Shown: positions 46,156-55,203, counted from the first letter of the stretch. The stretch: DNA of 64,000 bases from CAKZQX01 sp034435975 (GCA_034435975.1 DAOTWD010000028.1:35232-99231); one strand, 5' to 3'. Notes: generated from the letters alone by a model not told the origin. Numbers and translations are program-made.

Positions 46156-47970
46156 TCACGTCAGTAGCACCTGATCCAGCACCATCGCGCCGAATAGGAG
46201 CGCGAGATAAAGCAGCGAGTATTTGTACAACCCCCAGACGTGCGCCTGCTCACCCTTCCGCCAGACATTCCAGGCATAGCGCAGGAACATGATCCCGGTC
46301 GCCAGCGCCAGCAGCAGATAAATCCAACCCATAGCGTGCAACGGCGTTAATAGCAGCGTTATGCCAAACATCAAGACCGAGTAGAGCCAGATCTGCCAGC
46401 GCGTCTCAGCTTCGCCACCAACGACCGGCAGCATCGGCACGCCGGCACGAGCATAATCACGTTCCTTAATCAGCGCCAGCGCCCAGAAGTGCGGGGGCGT
46501 CCAGTAGAAAATAATCACAAACAGCACCACCGCCGGCAGCGTCAGCGTACCCGTGACTGCCGCCCAGCCTACCAGGGGCGGCATGGAACCAGCACCGCCA
46601 CCAATCACGATGTTTTGCCAGGTGGTACGCTTGAGCCAGCGCGTATAGAACAGCGCGTAGTATACGGCCCCGATCATTGCCAGCACGGCTGCCAGCATGG
46701 TGGTAAAGGTTGCCAGAATGACGAATGACAGCACACACAGCACCAGGCCAAACCAGATGGCGTTACGACGCGAAATACGACCACTCGGTACAGGGCGGCG
46801 ACTGGTGCGCCCCATATGAATGTCAATATCCTCGTCAAACCCGCAGTTGATCGCCCCCGCCCCGCCAGCAGCGAGATACCCACCAAGCATCGTCCAGAAC
46901 ACTAGGCTTAAAGAGGGCATACCGCCATCAGTAATAAACATGGCCGCCAGTGTTGTCACCAGCAGCAGCATAATGACCTTCGGCTTAGTCAGGCTGATAT
47001 AATCGTTGATCAGGCCGGGTTGTCTGGTTTGTACCTGTGCAGGACTGGCCGCCGTAGACCGGGGCACCTCGACCAGCACCGGCATAGGCCGCCGCAGCGC
47101 CAGCATCCCCACTACAACCAGCGTACTCCACAACGCCAGGTGCAATCCCGTAAGCAACGCTGGCAGCGACGTTGGCAGCGCAACTATAATGTCCATACCT
47201 GCCCGCACTACCAGCAGTCCCGCTGCCACGCCGACCGTGGTGAGCAAGACATGATCCTGGCGACGAAAGCGCCAGGTTGACCAGGAAACCGCCGTGAGCA
47301 TGAGTCCGACCAGTATCAGCGTTCCCTGATGCCCCAGTTGCAACGCTCCACCCAACCCGCTGAACTGTGGTAGCGTATCGCTGCTGATTATGCCATCCTC
47401 AAGACCAACACTGGTCAGCGCCAACATCCATGCCGCCACAGCCGTGCCAAAGACCAGACGGCGGTAGCGCCGAGCGTGTTGCACTGTACGTCCACTACAG
47501 CGAGGTGTTGATCCATCGGCCCTTACCCGCTTCTCATCGGCCACGATCAGCGCAACATAGGGGACAATCAAGCAACCCAGGATCAGCATGGCCATACCCA
47601 GGTGAAACATACGGATCAGTTCAGGCGAGTTTGACCGGACGATGATTGCACCGACAGCTACCTGCAATACCAGCAAGAGCAGTGCCACCAGCGGTGGGCG
47701 GCGCACCCACACATCTTGATCCTGGCGCTTCCAGGTCATCAGACTTAAAGCGACAATCAGCGCACCGACCACCAGGGTCAGCAGGCGATGCACATAGTCG
47801 ATCCAGGCATTCAGTTGCAACGGCGGTAGCCACTGTCCACGGCACAGCGGCCAGTCAAGACAACCCTGGTCACTGCCCGTAATACGCACAATGCCACCGC
47901 TGACAATCAAAACAAAGGTTGCAATTGCAGTTACCAACAATAAACAACGATATATTTGTGTGCTTAGCAT
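46156..47970 (-). CDS. Fusion of heme A synthase (CtaA) and heme O synthase (CtaB)
   Basis: 604 residues. Residues 1-300 are CtaA-like: GIVRITGSDQGCLDWPLC, and all four heme His positions (DYVHR, MFHLG, QLGHQG, GLHLA). Residues about 320-604 are a UbiA-type protoheme farnesyltransferase (CtaB): DYISLTKPKVIMLLLVTT, the prenyl-diphosphate motif NCGFDEDIDIHMGRTSRRP, and YWTPPHFWALAL. The two consecutive steps heme B to O to A are thus on one membrane protein. Start is ATG 47970 or GTG 47982; neither has a strong ribosome-binding site. It is the last gene of the cox operon. Confidence 0.95.
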   Translation of the reverse strand: MLSTQIYRCLLLVTAIATFVLIVSGGIVRITGSDQGCLDWPLCRGQWLPPLQLNAWIDYVHRLLTLVVGALIVALSLMTWKRQDQDVWVRRPPLVALLLLVLQVAVGAIIVRSNSPELIRMFHLGMAMLILGCLIVPYVALIVADEKRVRADGSTPRCSGRTVQHARRYRRLVFGTAVAAWMLALTSVGLEDGIISSDTLPQFSGLGGALQLGHQGTLILVGLMLTAVSWSTWRFRRQDHVLLTTVGVAAGLLVVRAGMDIIVALPTSLPALLTGLHLALWSTLVVVGMLALRRPMPVLVEVPRSTAASPAQVQTRQPGLINDYISLTKPKVIMLLLVTTLAAMFITDGGMPSLSLVFWTMLGGYLAAGGAGAINCGFDEDIDIHMGRTSRRPVPSGRISRRNAIWFGLVLCVLSFVILATFTTMLAAVLAMIGAVYYALFYTRWLKRTTWQNIVIGGGAGSMPPLVGWAAVTGTLTLPAVVLFVIIFYWTPPHFWALALIKERDYARAGVPMLPVVGGEAETRWQIWLYSVLMFGITLLLTPLHAMGWIYLLLALATGIMFLRYAWNVWRKGEQAHVWGLYKYSLLYLALLFGAMVLDQVLLT

Positions 47971-48032
47971 ACTTATTCTCACATCTCTTCCCAGGGAGTA
48001 GAATACACAAGTCTTCTTTCAGGTTCATCCTG

Positions 48033-48326
48033 TCAGGTTGATAGCATCGTTTGCAGCGTCAACAATAGAATGACCGTCATAACGGTGGCGGGTAAAAAAG
48101 TCCAGACTAACTCGCGCCAACGGCTATGTTGCTGCTGACTGACCCTCGTTGCCAAAACATCAGGACGTTGTCGAAACCGTACAGCGGCGTAGATCAATAA
48201 CGTCTGGATAATCACAAAAATAACCACGACCATCGAGAAGATGCCCCAATCAAGTAGAGAGCGATCAATGCCGGTTGTGGTGATCTGGAGGAGTAGAATG
48301 ACGATAGAAACCATGTGATTGTTCAT
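48033..48326 (-). CDS. Small two-helix membrane protein resembling the membrane part of oxidase subunit II
   Basis: 97 residues from ATG 48326. Two membrane helices (about 23-45 and 73-95) are joined by RFRQRPD...HSRWRELVWTFLPA, which looks like the loop and second helix of cytochrome oxidase subunit II (W/L-E-x-x-W-T-x-x-P). The CuA domain is absent. It lies between surf1 and the ctaA-ctaB fusion and overlaps the surf1 end by 62 bases. Possibly a small assembly or accessory subunit; a decayed subunit II is the alternative. Confidence 0.7.
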   Translation of the reverse strand: MNNHMVSIVILLLQITTTGIDRSLLDWGIFSMVVVIFVIIQTLLIYAAVRFRQRPDVLATRVSQQQHSRWRELVWTFLPATVMTVILLLTLQTMLST

Positions 48327-49110
48327 GATATTGTAATTCCTTCTTACCTGCGCGAAACGTCTTTTGCTCTGTATGATGCCGTACATACAAGGGATAGCCC
48401 AGAGCCAGGATTGTTGCAAACAAGAACCACTGAATGGCATAGCCCAGATGCGAGCCTTCGTTCAATTCGAGGGTGGGCAAATCACGATATGGTAGGCGAT
48501 TCCAGGCCGGATCGGGAGCCTGCTGAATATAGATTGGTAGCAATGGATAGGGTACCTGCTGGTCAATTCGCGTCACATTCACATTATTCCAGGCGTAAAG
48601 CATCTCACCCGGGACGGGTGGTGGATCAGCTACGCCACCAAAATCAGGCCGACTGCGGGAGGCCCGGATCATCCCCCGAACCTGTACCACTCCTGGCTCG
48701 GCATACTTGCCCCGGTTCTCAAGAGTGCCGTCCTCAGCCGGAATCCAGCCGCGGTTAACCAGCACCGCTTGATCCGTGCCCGCAATGACCAGCGGCGTCA
48801 GAATATGAAAGCCCGGCTGATAATTCCACACCTGATTACGTAGTACCACCTCCTGGGAATGATCATATTCGCCCGTGACCACCACCGCCCGATATTCCAT
48901 GCTGGTCAGATCGCTCGTTAGCGTATCAGCGGCCAGCGTCAGTGGCGGCTGCTCAAGCTGAGCCGTCACCCGTGCGTTAAAGGCCCGCCGTTGTTCCAGG
49001 CGATCCAGTTGCCAGAGACCGAGACGAATCATCACCCCCACTGCCACAAGAACCAGCAAGGTCGTCCACCACCACCGCCGTTGGAAAAGATTTCGCACAA
49101 GCATAATCAT
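48265..49110 (-). CDS. SURF1-family oxidase assembly protein
   Basis: 281 residues with the SURF1 pattern: an N-terminal helix, GLWQLDRLEQRRAFN, VVVTGEYDHSQEVVLRNQ, GFHILTPLV, VLVNRGWIP, and a C-terminal helix in HLGYAIQWFLFATILALGYP. SURF1 helps insert heme A into subunit I. The start ATG 49110 lacks a good ribosome-binding site. The C-terminal His-rich tail lies in the overlap with the next gene. Confidence 0.92.
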   Translation of the reverse strand: MIMLVRNLFQRRWWWTTLLVLVAVGVMIRLGLWQLDRLEQRRAFNARVTAQLEQPPLTLAADTLTSDLTSMEYRAVVVTGEYDHSQEVVLRNQVWNYQPGFHILTPLVIAGTDQAVLVNRGWIPAEDGTLENRGKYAEPGVVQVRGMIRASRSRPDFGGVADPPPVPGEMLYAWNNVNVTRIDQQVPYPLLPIYIQQAPDPAWNRLPYRDLPTLELNEGSHLGYAIQWFLFATILALGYPLYVRHHTEQKTFRAGKKELQYHEQSHGFYRHSTPPDHHNRH

Positions 49111-49314
49111 AGTTTACAGAAATAGCCCGTAAAGCCCAGAAGAGCGAGTGACGCGAGAACCCTCCGCCTCTTCGCTCGCAAGTGATTCGGATCTTCAGCG
49201 AGGCGAGCGACGCGAGAACCCTCCGCCTCTTCGCTCGCTCCTCACTCCTCTTCCCTCACTCCTCTTCGGGGCAGCAGACCCTGAGAGCAACAGGTGCGTT
49301 CGCCCTGGGAGCCA
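49111..49314. repeat. Intergenic direct repeat inside the cox operon
   Basis: A 36-base unit beginning GCGAGTGACGCGAGAACC and ending CTCTTCGCTCGC occurs at about 49144-49179 and again, with one change, at about 49204-49239, followed by CT-rich sequence. A related CT-rich stretch lies between ctaC and ctaD. No gene is present. Confidence 0.7.
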
Positions 49315-49926
49315 TCACAACGCCGTTTTTCCATTAAGCGAATGGGGGAGCGTGTCACTCACGGCAGAACCAGGTTCTGGCAGTGTTACCGCCGACGCGG
49401 GCAACGGATGCGAGCGCGTGTCTGTGGCTGACGCTGGCTTGAGTGGTATCACCAGAATACCATAGACCACAATCAAGGCAATCGTGGGTGGGCCGATCAG
49501 CACAATCGCTAACAAGCGCGATTGCAGCGACGAACCGGGCGAACGTACATCGATCCCCAGATACCGACCGGGCTGAAACGAACAGCCGAACCGAAAGCGG
49601 TTGACCTCACCCAGCGTCAGGCTGCCCGTCGAATCAGGCGGCACCCAGATTGGCCCCAACTGGTGATCGGTGACATCCTGGTTTTTGACCAGGAGCACAT
49701 CCCCCTCAACAAACGTCATGTTCGCAGGCAGCGATGGCACCGACTTCCCGGCGGCCACCCGTTCCGCTGTACCCGCTGGAATAATCAGCTCAATTGTTTG
49801 CGGGTCGCGGCGTGTCCCATCGTTCAGCAGGTGGTAGGAACCCTCGCTAATTGCCAGCGCCACGGTAATCCCGATCATACACGAGATAGCAATACGCCGA
49901 ACCAATGGATGATCCCAAAAATTCAT
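49315..49926 (-). CDS. Membrane-anchored cupredoxin-like protein of the cox operon
   Basis: 203 residues. An N-terminal helix (about 11-28) and a second helix (about 138-160) flank a beta-rich domain (IELIIPAGTAERVAAG, VEGDVLLVKNQDVTDHQLGPI, FRFGCSFQPGRYLGID) that resembles a cupredoxin: the NxDxxxH and C-x-x-x-P-G patterns are present, but the second His/Met ligand after the Cys is not obvious. The tail is Pro/Ser/Thr-rich. The gene overlaps sco (ATGA) and precedes surf1, so a role in copper delivery or electron transfer to the oxidase is inferred. I do not recognise the exact family. Confidence 0.7.
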   Translation of the reverse strand: MNFWDHPLVRRIAISCMIGITVALAISEGSYHLLNDGTRRDPQTIELIIPAGTAERVAAGKSVPSLPANMTFVEGDVLLVKNQDVTDHQLGPIWVPPDSTGSLTLGEVNRFRFGCSFQPGRYLGIDVRSPGSSLQSRLLAIVLIGPPTIALIVVYGILVIPLKPASATDTRSHPLPASAVTLPEPGSAVSDTLPHSLNGKTAL

Positions 49927-50531
49927 ATCCGTTCCCTTGTCAGATATTGTATATCCTCAAACATATCCTGTGTTGCTGTTCCAAAGGGGAAAGTTAGTCG
50001 AAGATTGCCATGCACATCAACCACATAGATCCGTGCCGTATGATCCACCAGATACCCAGCAGCACTGTCAAGAAACTGCTTTTCGTGATACACGCCAAAT
50101 CCCTGCCAGGCCCGTTCAAGTTCAGCCATATCACCACTCAGACCGCGAAAGGAGTCATCGAAGGCCTGCATATACTCGCCCATGCGGGCTGGCGTATCAC
50201 GTTCGGGATCAACCGTAATAAACACGAAGCGCACTTGTTCCGCCTGTCGTCCCAGGAGCCTGCGGATCTGCTTAAACTCGGCCAGCGTTGCCGGGCAGAC
50301 ATCGGGACAAAGTGTATAGCCAAAGGCCATAACCACCACGTTCCCGCGCTGCTCACTTAGACGAAATCGTTGATTATGTTGATCCACCAGTGTAAAATCA
50401 GTCGCCGGAACCGGTGGGTCAATCAGTGACCCACGAAAACGATAGGGTTGGAACAAGATACCCAGGCCACCCAGTGCCACGAGTACGACAGACAAAAGGG
50501 CCAATCCCCAGCGGAGTATTTTGCCGGTCAC
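49923..50531 (-). CDS. SCO1/SenC copper chaperone
   Basis: 202 residues: a membrane anchor (about 7-27) and a thioredoxin-like domain with the copper-binding CPDVC (in FGYTLCPDVCPATL) and the later His in VDHTARIYVVD. SCO proteins load or reduce the CuA site of subunit II. Start GTG 50531 has GGAGGTG six bases upstream. Follows ctaE after 13 bases. Confidence 0.95.
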   Translation of the reverse strand: MTGKILRWGLALLSVVLVALGGLGILFQPYRFRGSLIDPPVPATDFTLVDQHNQRFRLSEQRGNVVVMAFGYTLCPDVCPATLAEFKQIRRLLGRQAEQVRFVFITVDPERDTPARMGEYMQAFDDSFRGLSGDMAELERAWQGFGVYHEKQFLDSAAGYLVDHTARIYVVDVHGNLRLTFPFGTATQDMFEDIQYLTRERI

Positions 50532-50544
50532 TGTACACCTCCAC

Positions 50545-51180
50545 CTAAGGCTCCAACGCCACCGGCGTACCGATCAGGTAGAGCGCCGGGTAGAAGAAGA
50601 TCCACACCACATCGACAAAATGCCAGTAGTTGGCGCAGGCTTCAACCATCCAGTGGCGTTCGGGCGTATAACGACCGTTGCGCCCGTTGAAGTAAATCAC
50701 CAGCAAGAAAAGAATACCGGTGATCACGTGAAACGCATGCATCCCAGTCATCATAAAGAACACTGATGACATCGCGCTGGCAGCAGGGCCACCAATATGG
50801 CTGGCGGCCAGTGGCCATTCTAAGAAGACCACGCCGACAAAGAAGCCAAGGCCGAGTCCAATGGTTATCAGCGTGCAACGCAAGAAGCCCTCGCGATCCC
50901 CATGTTCGATCAACGTCTCCGCCCGGTTCATGTAGAAACTGCTGGCGAGCAGCACGGAGGTGACAATCAATCCCAGCGCTTGCGACAATTCCGGCCGGGT
51001 ACCGCCCAGCAGATAGAAGCGGCTGACAAACAATCCGGCAAACATAAAGCTGTCCGAGATAATAAACAGCCACAACCCGATGCGCAGCATGCGCACCATA
51101 CGTTGATATGCAGTATGTTCATTCTCTATGACCTGATCAACATGCCCACGCCCGTGTACTGATACACCACTGGTTGTCAT
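50545..51180 (-). CDS. ctaE: Cytochrome c oxidase subunit III
   Basis: 211 residues, five or so membrane helices, the short form of subunit III: LWLFIISDSFMFAGLFVSRFY, SSFYMNRA, FFMMTGMHAFHVITG, YWHFVDVVWIFFYPALYL with the conserved HFVD. Start ATG 51180 overlaps the ctaF stop by one base (TGATG), and GAGGGAGGG lies upstream. Confidence 0.95.
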   Translation of the reverse strand: MTTSGVSVHGRGHVDQVIENEHTAYQRMVRMLRIGLWLFIISDSFMFAGLFVSRFYLLGGTRPELSQALGLIVTSVLLASSFYMNRAETLIEHGDREGFLRCTLITIGLGLGFFVGVVFLEWPLAASHIGGPAASAMSSVFFMMTGMHAFHVITGILFLLVIYFNGRNGRYTPERHWMVEACANYWHFVDVVWIFFYPALYLIGTPVALEP

Positions 51181-51401
51181 CAATGCCCTCCCTCACGCGC
51201 AAAGACGCGCGATACGTGCATAAAAAACTGAATGACAATCACGGCCTTCAGCAAAGCCAGCGTCAACAATATCCACGGATTGGGAAATACCAGCCCAACC
51301 ACAAACTCGATCAGGGTCAACACGGCCAGAACAACGGCGATGACCACACCCTTGCGTACCGCTGAAGCTTTTCTGGCACTGGCCTGAGATATAGTATCCA
51401 T
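51180..51401 (-). CDS. ctaF: Cytochrome c oxidase subunit IV (small, prokaryotic type)
   Basis: 73 residues with two membrane helices. LLTLALLKAVIVIQFFMHVSRVF matches the small subunit IV of caa3-type oxidases (KA..V..FFMH motif). AGAGGAGAAG precedes ATG 51401. Confidence 0.9.
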   Translation of the reverse strand: MDTISQASARKASAVRKGVVIAVVLAVLTLIEFVVGLVFPNPWILLTLALLKAVIVIQFFMHVSRVFAREGGH

Positions 51402-51512
51402 AACTTCTCCTCTGTATAATTTATGTCCAGGATGAGCAGGTGGTGCAATTGCTTACCAGCCATGGTTGCAGCCAGAACTCCCGGACGAATATCTATCCGC
51501 TAACAGGGCAGT

Positions 51513-53417
51513 TTAATCCCCCGTTGCTGGCTCCAATTGTGGCGGTGGTGCGTGGACAGGTTTCGGAGAACGAGGATGCAGATCAACATAGACCGAACCA
51601 GGTAGACCATAATCATACGGTTCACCCGTCACCACAAATGGCTCATCATAATTGTGTTCGGGCATCGGTGAAGGTACCTGCCATTCGGGCGAGCGCGATG
51701 CCCAGAGATTACCTTTTGCTTCCAGGCCAAAGAAAGAACTATAGATGAGATTACCCAGAAAGATAAGCACCGAAATAGCTATCAGGAAAGCTGATAATGT
51801 CACCAGGAGATGAATATTATCGAAGCCGAGTGCCGGATCATAATCGGCAATACGGCGGCGCATTCCGCGCAGTCCGACCCAGAACATACCAGCGGTCATA
51901 AACCAGAAGGCGGGCGTCATAAGCCAGAAATGCAGCCAACCCATCGTTTCGCTCATTCGGCGCCCGGTAATCTTCGGGAACCAGTAGTAAATCGCGGCGA
52001 AGAAAGGATAGACAAATCCACCAAACATAGTGTTGTGGAAGTGCCCCACCACAAAATAGGAGTCGTGCAGGTGCAGGTCAGTTGAAACCGTCCCTAGAGG
52101 CGGGCCGGTCAATCCGCCAAACAGGAAGACGGTAATGCCGCCCAGCACAAACAACATCGGTGTGGGCGTCTCAATCTTACCACCCCACAGCGTTGCCATC
52201 CAGCTAAAAAACTTCACGCCAGTTGGTACTGCCACCAGCATGGTCGAGTACATGAATGGTACGCGCAGATACTCCTCCATCCCAGCGGCAAACATATGAT
52301 GCGCCCACACGAGAAAGCCCACCAGCGCAATCGCCAGCGATGACATAGCAATCCAGCGATAGCCAAACAGAGGCTTACGACTGAAGACGGGCAGCAACTC
52401 GCTGATAATACCCAGACCAGGCAGCACAAAAATATACACTGCCGGATGTGAATAGAACCAGAACAGGTGCTGGAACAGGATCACGTTGCCGCCCTTGTCC
52501 GGGTTGAAGAAATTCATGCCAAACAGGCGCTCAAACATAACCAGTTGGAACGAGAGGCCAATAAACTGGGTAGCCGTCAAACTAATCAATGAGGTTGACA
52601 GCGCAGCCCAGACAAAGATTGGCATCCGAAACAGCGTCATTCCGGGTGCCCGCATACACAGCACGGTCGCAATAATATTCAGCGCGCCCAGAATAGAGGA
52701 GAGGCCGATGATATACACACCCAGGAAGAACATCTGCACGCCCGGAAACGTATGGGCCGAAAGTGGCGGATAGCCGGTCCAACCGGTTTCAAACCCACCA
52801 AAGAACATGCTGCTCATCACCAGCAAGGCCCCGGGGATATTGAGCCAGAACGCAAAGGCATTCAGGCGCGGGAAAGCCATATCAGTGGCACCGATCATCA
52901 TCGGCACCAGATAGTTCATCAATGCCGCCACACCAATCAGAATAGAGGCAATCATCATAATGCCATGCAAGCCGATCAGGGTGTTGAAGTTATCTAGTCG
53001 CAGAATGTGCAAGCCGGAACGAGCCAGTTCAGTACGCATCACCAGCGCAAACAACCCGGCCAGTAGAAACACACCTACAGCGGTGATACCATACTGTACG
53101 CCTATCACCTTATGGTCATAGGAGACGCCAAAATAACGACTCCATCCCCGTGGGTCATGGCCGTGGGGTAACGGCGCTTCGCGCCCGCGCATAATTTTGA
53201 TCCAGTCCGAAAGCGCCCCGACACCATACATAAACCCAATCGCACCAAACAGCCCACCGACGACCATCAGCGGCTCATCAACGCGCCAGCTATTGACAAT
53301 CGGAGCGCGGCCCATCAGGATGCGAATGACCATCACCAGGGAAGCCCCGATCAAGGCACCAGCACATTGCGCTATCAGTCCCCAGAGGATACCTAATCTT
53401 AGCACTTTCACACACAC
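51513..53417 (-). CDS. ctaD: Cytochrome c oxidase subunit I (A2-type)
   Basis: 634 residues, about 14 membrane helices. Heme and CuB ligands: His in GLHGIMMI, His-Tyr pair in YSHPAVYIFVLPG, His-His in WAHHMFAAGM, and the two in HDSYFVVGHFHNTMFGG. The K-channel/D-channel marker HPEVY of A1 oxidases is replaced by YSHPAVY, the pattern of A2-type oxidases such as those of Thermus-like caa3 enzymes. Reduces O2 and pumps protons. GTG 53417 or GTG 53411 are the likely starts after AAGGAG. Confidence 0.95.
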   Translation of the reverse strand: MCVKVLRLGILWGLIAQCAGALIGASLVMVIRILMGRAPIVNSWRVDEPLMVVGGLFGAIGFMYGVGALSDWIKIMRGREAPLPHGHDPRGWSRYFGVSYDHKVIGVQYGITAVGVFLLAGLFALVMRTELARSGLHILRLDNFNTLIGLHGIMMIASILIGVAALMNYLVPMMIGATDMAFPRLNAFAFWLNIPGALLVMSSMFFGGFETGWTGYPPLSAHTFPGVQMFFLGVYIIGLSSILGALNIIATVLCMRAPGMTLFRMPIFVWAALSTSLISLTATQFIGLSFQLVMFERLFGMNFFNPDKGGNVILFQHLFWFYSHPAVYIFVLPGLGIISELLPVFSRKPLFGYRWIAMSSLAIALVGFLVWAHHMFAAGMEEYLRVPFMYSTMLVAVPTGVKFFSWMATLWGGKIETPTPMLFVLGGITVFLFGGLTGPPLGTVSTDLHLHDSYFVVGHFHNTMFGGFVYPFFAAIYYWFPKITGRRMSETMGWLHFWLMTPAFWFMTAGMFWVGLRGMRRRIADYDPALGFDNIHLLVTLSAFLIAISVLIFLGNLIYSSFFGLEAKGNLWASRSPEWQVPSPMPEHNYDEPFVVTGEPYDYGLPGSVYVDLHPRSPKPVHAPPPQLEPATGD

Positions 53418-53677
53418 TACTCCTTCCCGCCTGCGAGATATTTCTATGTTGTATCGGCGTAACCTCCCGATCAGTACTACAACGAGACTTCATCACGGCC
53501 GGTGCGCGGGAGCCTGGCGAGAAGCGAGGGAAGAGGAACAAAAAGTGAGAACCCGCGCTTCTTCCTCTTCGCTCCTCCTCCCTCGCTCCTCGGAGTGAGG
53601 AGCGAGGCCGCACCGCGCCTTCCTACCCAGGAGATGTCTCGTTGTCGTAGTAGTCCAGAGTACACTACACCATACGT
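53418..53677 (-). repeat. Spacer between ctaC and ctaD with a perfect hairpin and CT-rich repeat
   Basis: CCTCGCTCCTC (53581-53591) pairs perfectly with GAGGAGCGAGG (53597-53607) around five bases. Further GAGGGAAGAGGAA / TTCCTCTTCGCTC pairing lies at about 53525-53575. No T-run follows, so it may stabilise or process the operon mRNA and adjust the ctaC:ctaD ratio. Confidence 0.55.
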
Positions 53678-54694
53678 TTATTCCAGACTCTTCATGTAGG
53701 CAATCAAGTCTGCAATTTGCTCTTCAGTCAATAATCCTTCATACGACGGCATGATCGGCTGGAACCCCTCAACAATCTCCTCATTGGGCTGAAGAATCGC
53801 TCTGCGTAGATAGAGTTCATCCACCATCACTCGCGTGCCATCGATCAGTGTCACTTCATGCCCATACATGTTCTTCCAGGTTGGCCCCACCAGCGTCGTG
53901 CCGTCCGTGGAGTGACAACTGAGGCATCCCATTGTTTCGGACAGTGCTTTGCCACGCGCAACCGGGTCACCAGCTTGCCCTGCGTTTTGCTGGCTGATCA
54001 GCCAGATCTCAAACTCCTCTGGCTCAACCACCACCACCGGGCTGTTCATATAGGCGTGGGCACCGCCACAGAGTTCAGCACAGCGCACCATATAATCACC
54101 GGTTTTAATCGGTGTGATTCGCAACTGGCGCACAAAATCCTTGCCGGGCAGTGCATCCTGTTTCACTCGAAATTCGGGCACCCAGAAGGAATGGATAACA
54201 TCGCGTGAGGTAAGGTTAAGGACGGTCTGGCGACCCTTCGGCAAATACAGTGTCGTTGATGTCACCCCATACGCTGGATATTCAAAACTCCACGACCACT
54301 GAAAGGCGATCACATCAACTTCCAGCGCATCGGGTTCTGTGCGCGTAATATCGGCCAATGACTGGGCACCGATAAAGGCAAAGTAAATCACAATGATCAG
54401 CGGCACAATCGTCCAGAAGATTTCCAGACCCGTGTTGCCCTCAAAATGATCACCCGGCTCTGTCTCACCGCCTCTATTGCGAAACATGACCAGGCTGTAG
54501 AGCATAAACACGACAATCAGGGCGAAGAGAAACGAGATCACCCTGAAATGCATCGCGAACATATTATCAATGGAGATCGCCTCAGCGCTGGCTTGTTTCG
54601 GCAGCAGGGGAAGAAATTCGAGTATCAGACTGACGATAAAGGTGACAGCAATGACCAAAACGCTTACGTTCAAAAAGTGTCTCAGGTATTTCAT
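53678..54694 (-). CDS. ctaC: Cytochrome c oxidase subunit II fused to cytochrome c (caa3 type)
   Basis: 338 residues. Two N-terminal membrane helices (NVSVLVIAVTFIVSLIL and VISFLFALIVVFMLYSLVMF), then a CuA cupredoxin domain with ligand motif CAELCGGAHAYM and the aromatic patch QWSWSFEYP, and a C-terminal cytochrome c with heme site CLSCH and axial Met in PIMPSYEGLL. A covalently linked cytochrome c defines the caa3 class. ATG 54694 has GGAGCGAG upstream; the open frame reaches 54733. First gene of the operon. Confidence 0.95.
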   Translation of the reverse strand: MKYLRHFLNVSVLVIAVTFIVSLILEFLPLLPKQASAEAISIDNMFAMHFRVISFLFALIVVFMLYSLVMFRNRGGETEPGDHFEGNTGLEIFWTIVPLIIVIYFAFIGAQSLADITRTEPDALEVDVIAFQWSWSFEYPAYGVTSTTLYLPKGRQTVLNLTSRDVIHSFWVPEFRVKQDALPGKDFVRQLRITPIKTGDYMVRCAELCGGAHAYMNSPVVVVEPEEFEIWLISQQNAGQAGDPVARGKALSETMGCLSCHSTDGTTLVGPTWKNMYGHEVTLIDGTRVMVDELYLRRAILQPNEEIVEGFQPIMPSYEGLLTEEQIADLIAYMKSLE

Positions 54695-54940
54695 AGCATC
54701 TCGCTCCTGTGGGCAAGCACTGACCCGGCGCATATGACGTTATCTTGAGGCAATACACAACTTCTACGGAGGCAGCCAATGCTGGGTTTCATTGCATTAT
54801 CGCCGGCAAGCACACTTCAGTGCTAGCATGCGGATTCCCTGCTAGCGCTGTTACAACGGGGCGTGAAACCAGTGTCCATGACCTCAGGGAATTGCCTAAT
54901 TGAAATTCGTGCGTTTCTTCACAAAATTGATACTGCGCGT

Positions 54941-54969
54941 AGTATAGCATGTGCTGCTCGATCTGTCAA
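54941..54969 (-). promoter_or_regulatory. Near-consensus promoter of the cta/cox operon
   Basis: On the minus strand TTGACA (54969-54964) and TATACT (54946-54941) are 17 bases apart. This is a full-consensus -35 and a 5/6 -10 element, predicting a start near 54934 and a leader of about 240 bases before ctaC. Confidence 0.85.
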
Positions 54970-55139
54970 CAGAAATCAGGGCATTAGAGAGCGACAACTA
55001 TAATATTACCAGGTGCAACCAGTATGCCTACCATTTGTAATAACAAGGCGTCGCTTTTGCACGAAAGAAAAGGGCTGTTTGGGCGAAAAGGCTTGACAGG
55101 AAGCGTATGGAGTTAAACCACATCGGGTGAGCATGGTGG

Positions 55140-55203
55140 GGTGCGTAGGAACGTCTTTCGGCGGTGAAGTCTGCCGGAACGCCCCAGGGTATTCCTACGC
55201 ACC
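55140..55203. repeat. 12-bp perfect inverted repeat with inner hairpin
   Basis: GGTGCGTAGGAA (55140-55151) pairs exactly with TTCCTACGCACC (55192-55203). The 40 bases between contain CGGC/GCCG, giving a branched or stacked hairpin of 64 bases. It lies alone in the gap between the cta promoter and the globin gene. Frames on both strands here look non-coding. Confidence 0.55.
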
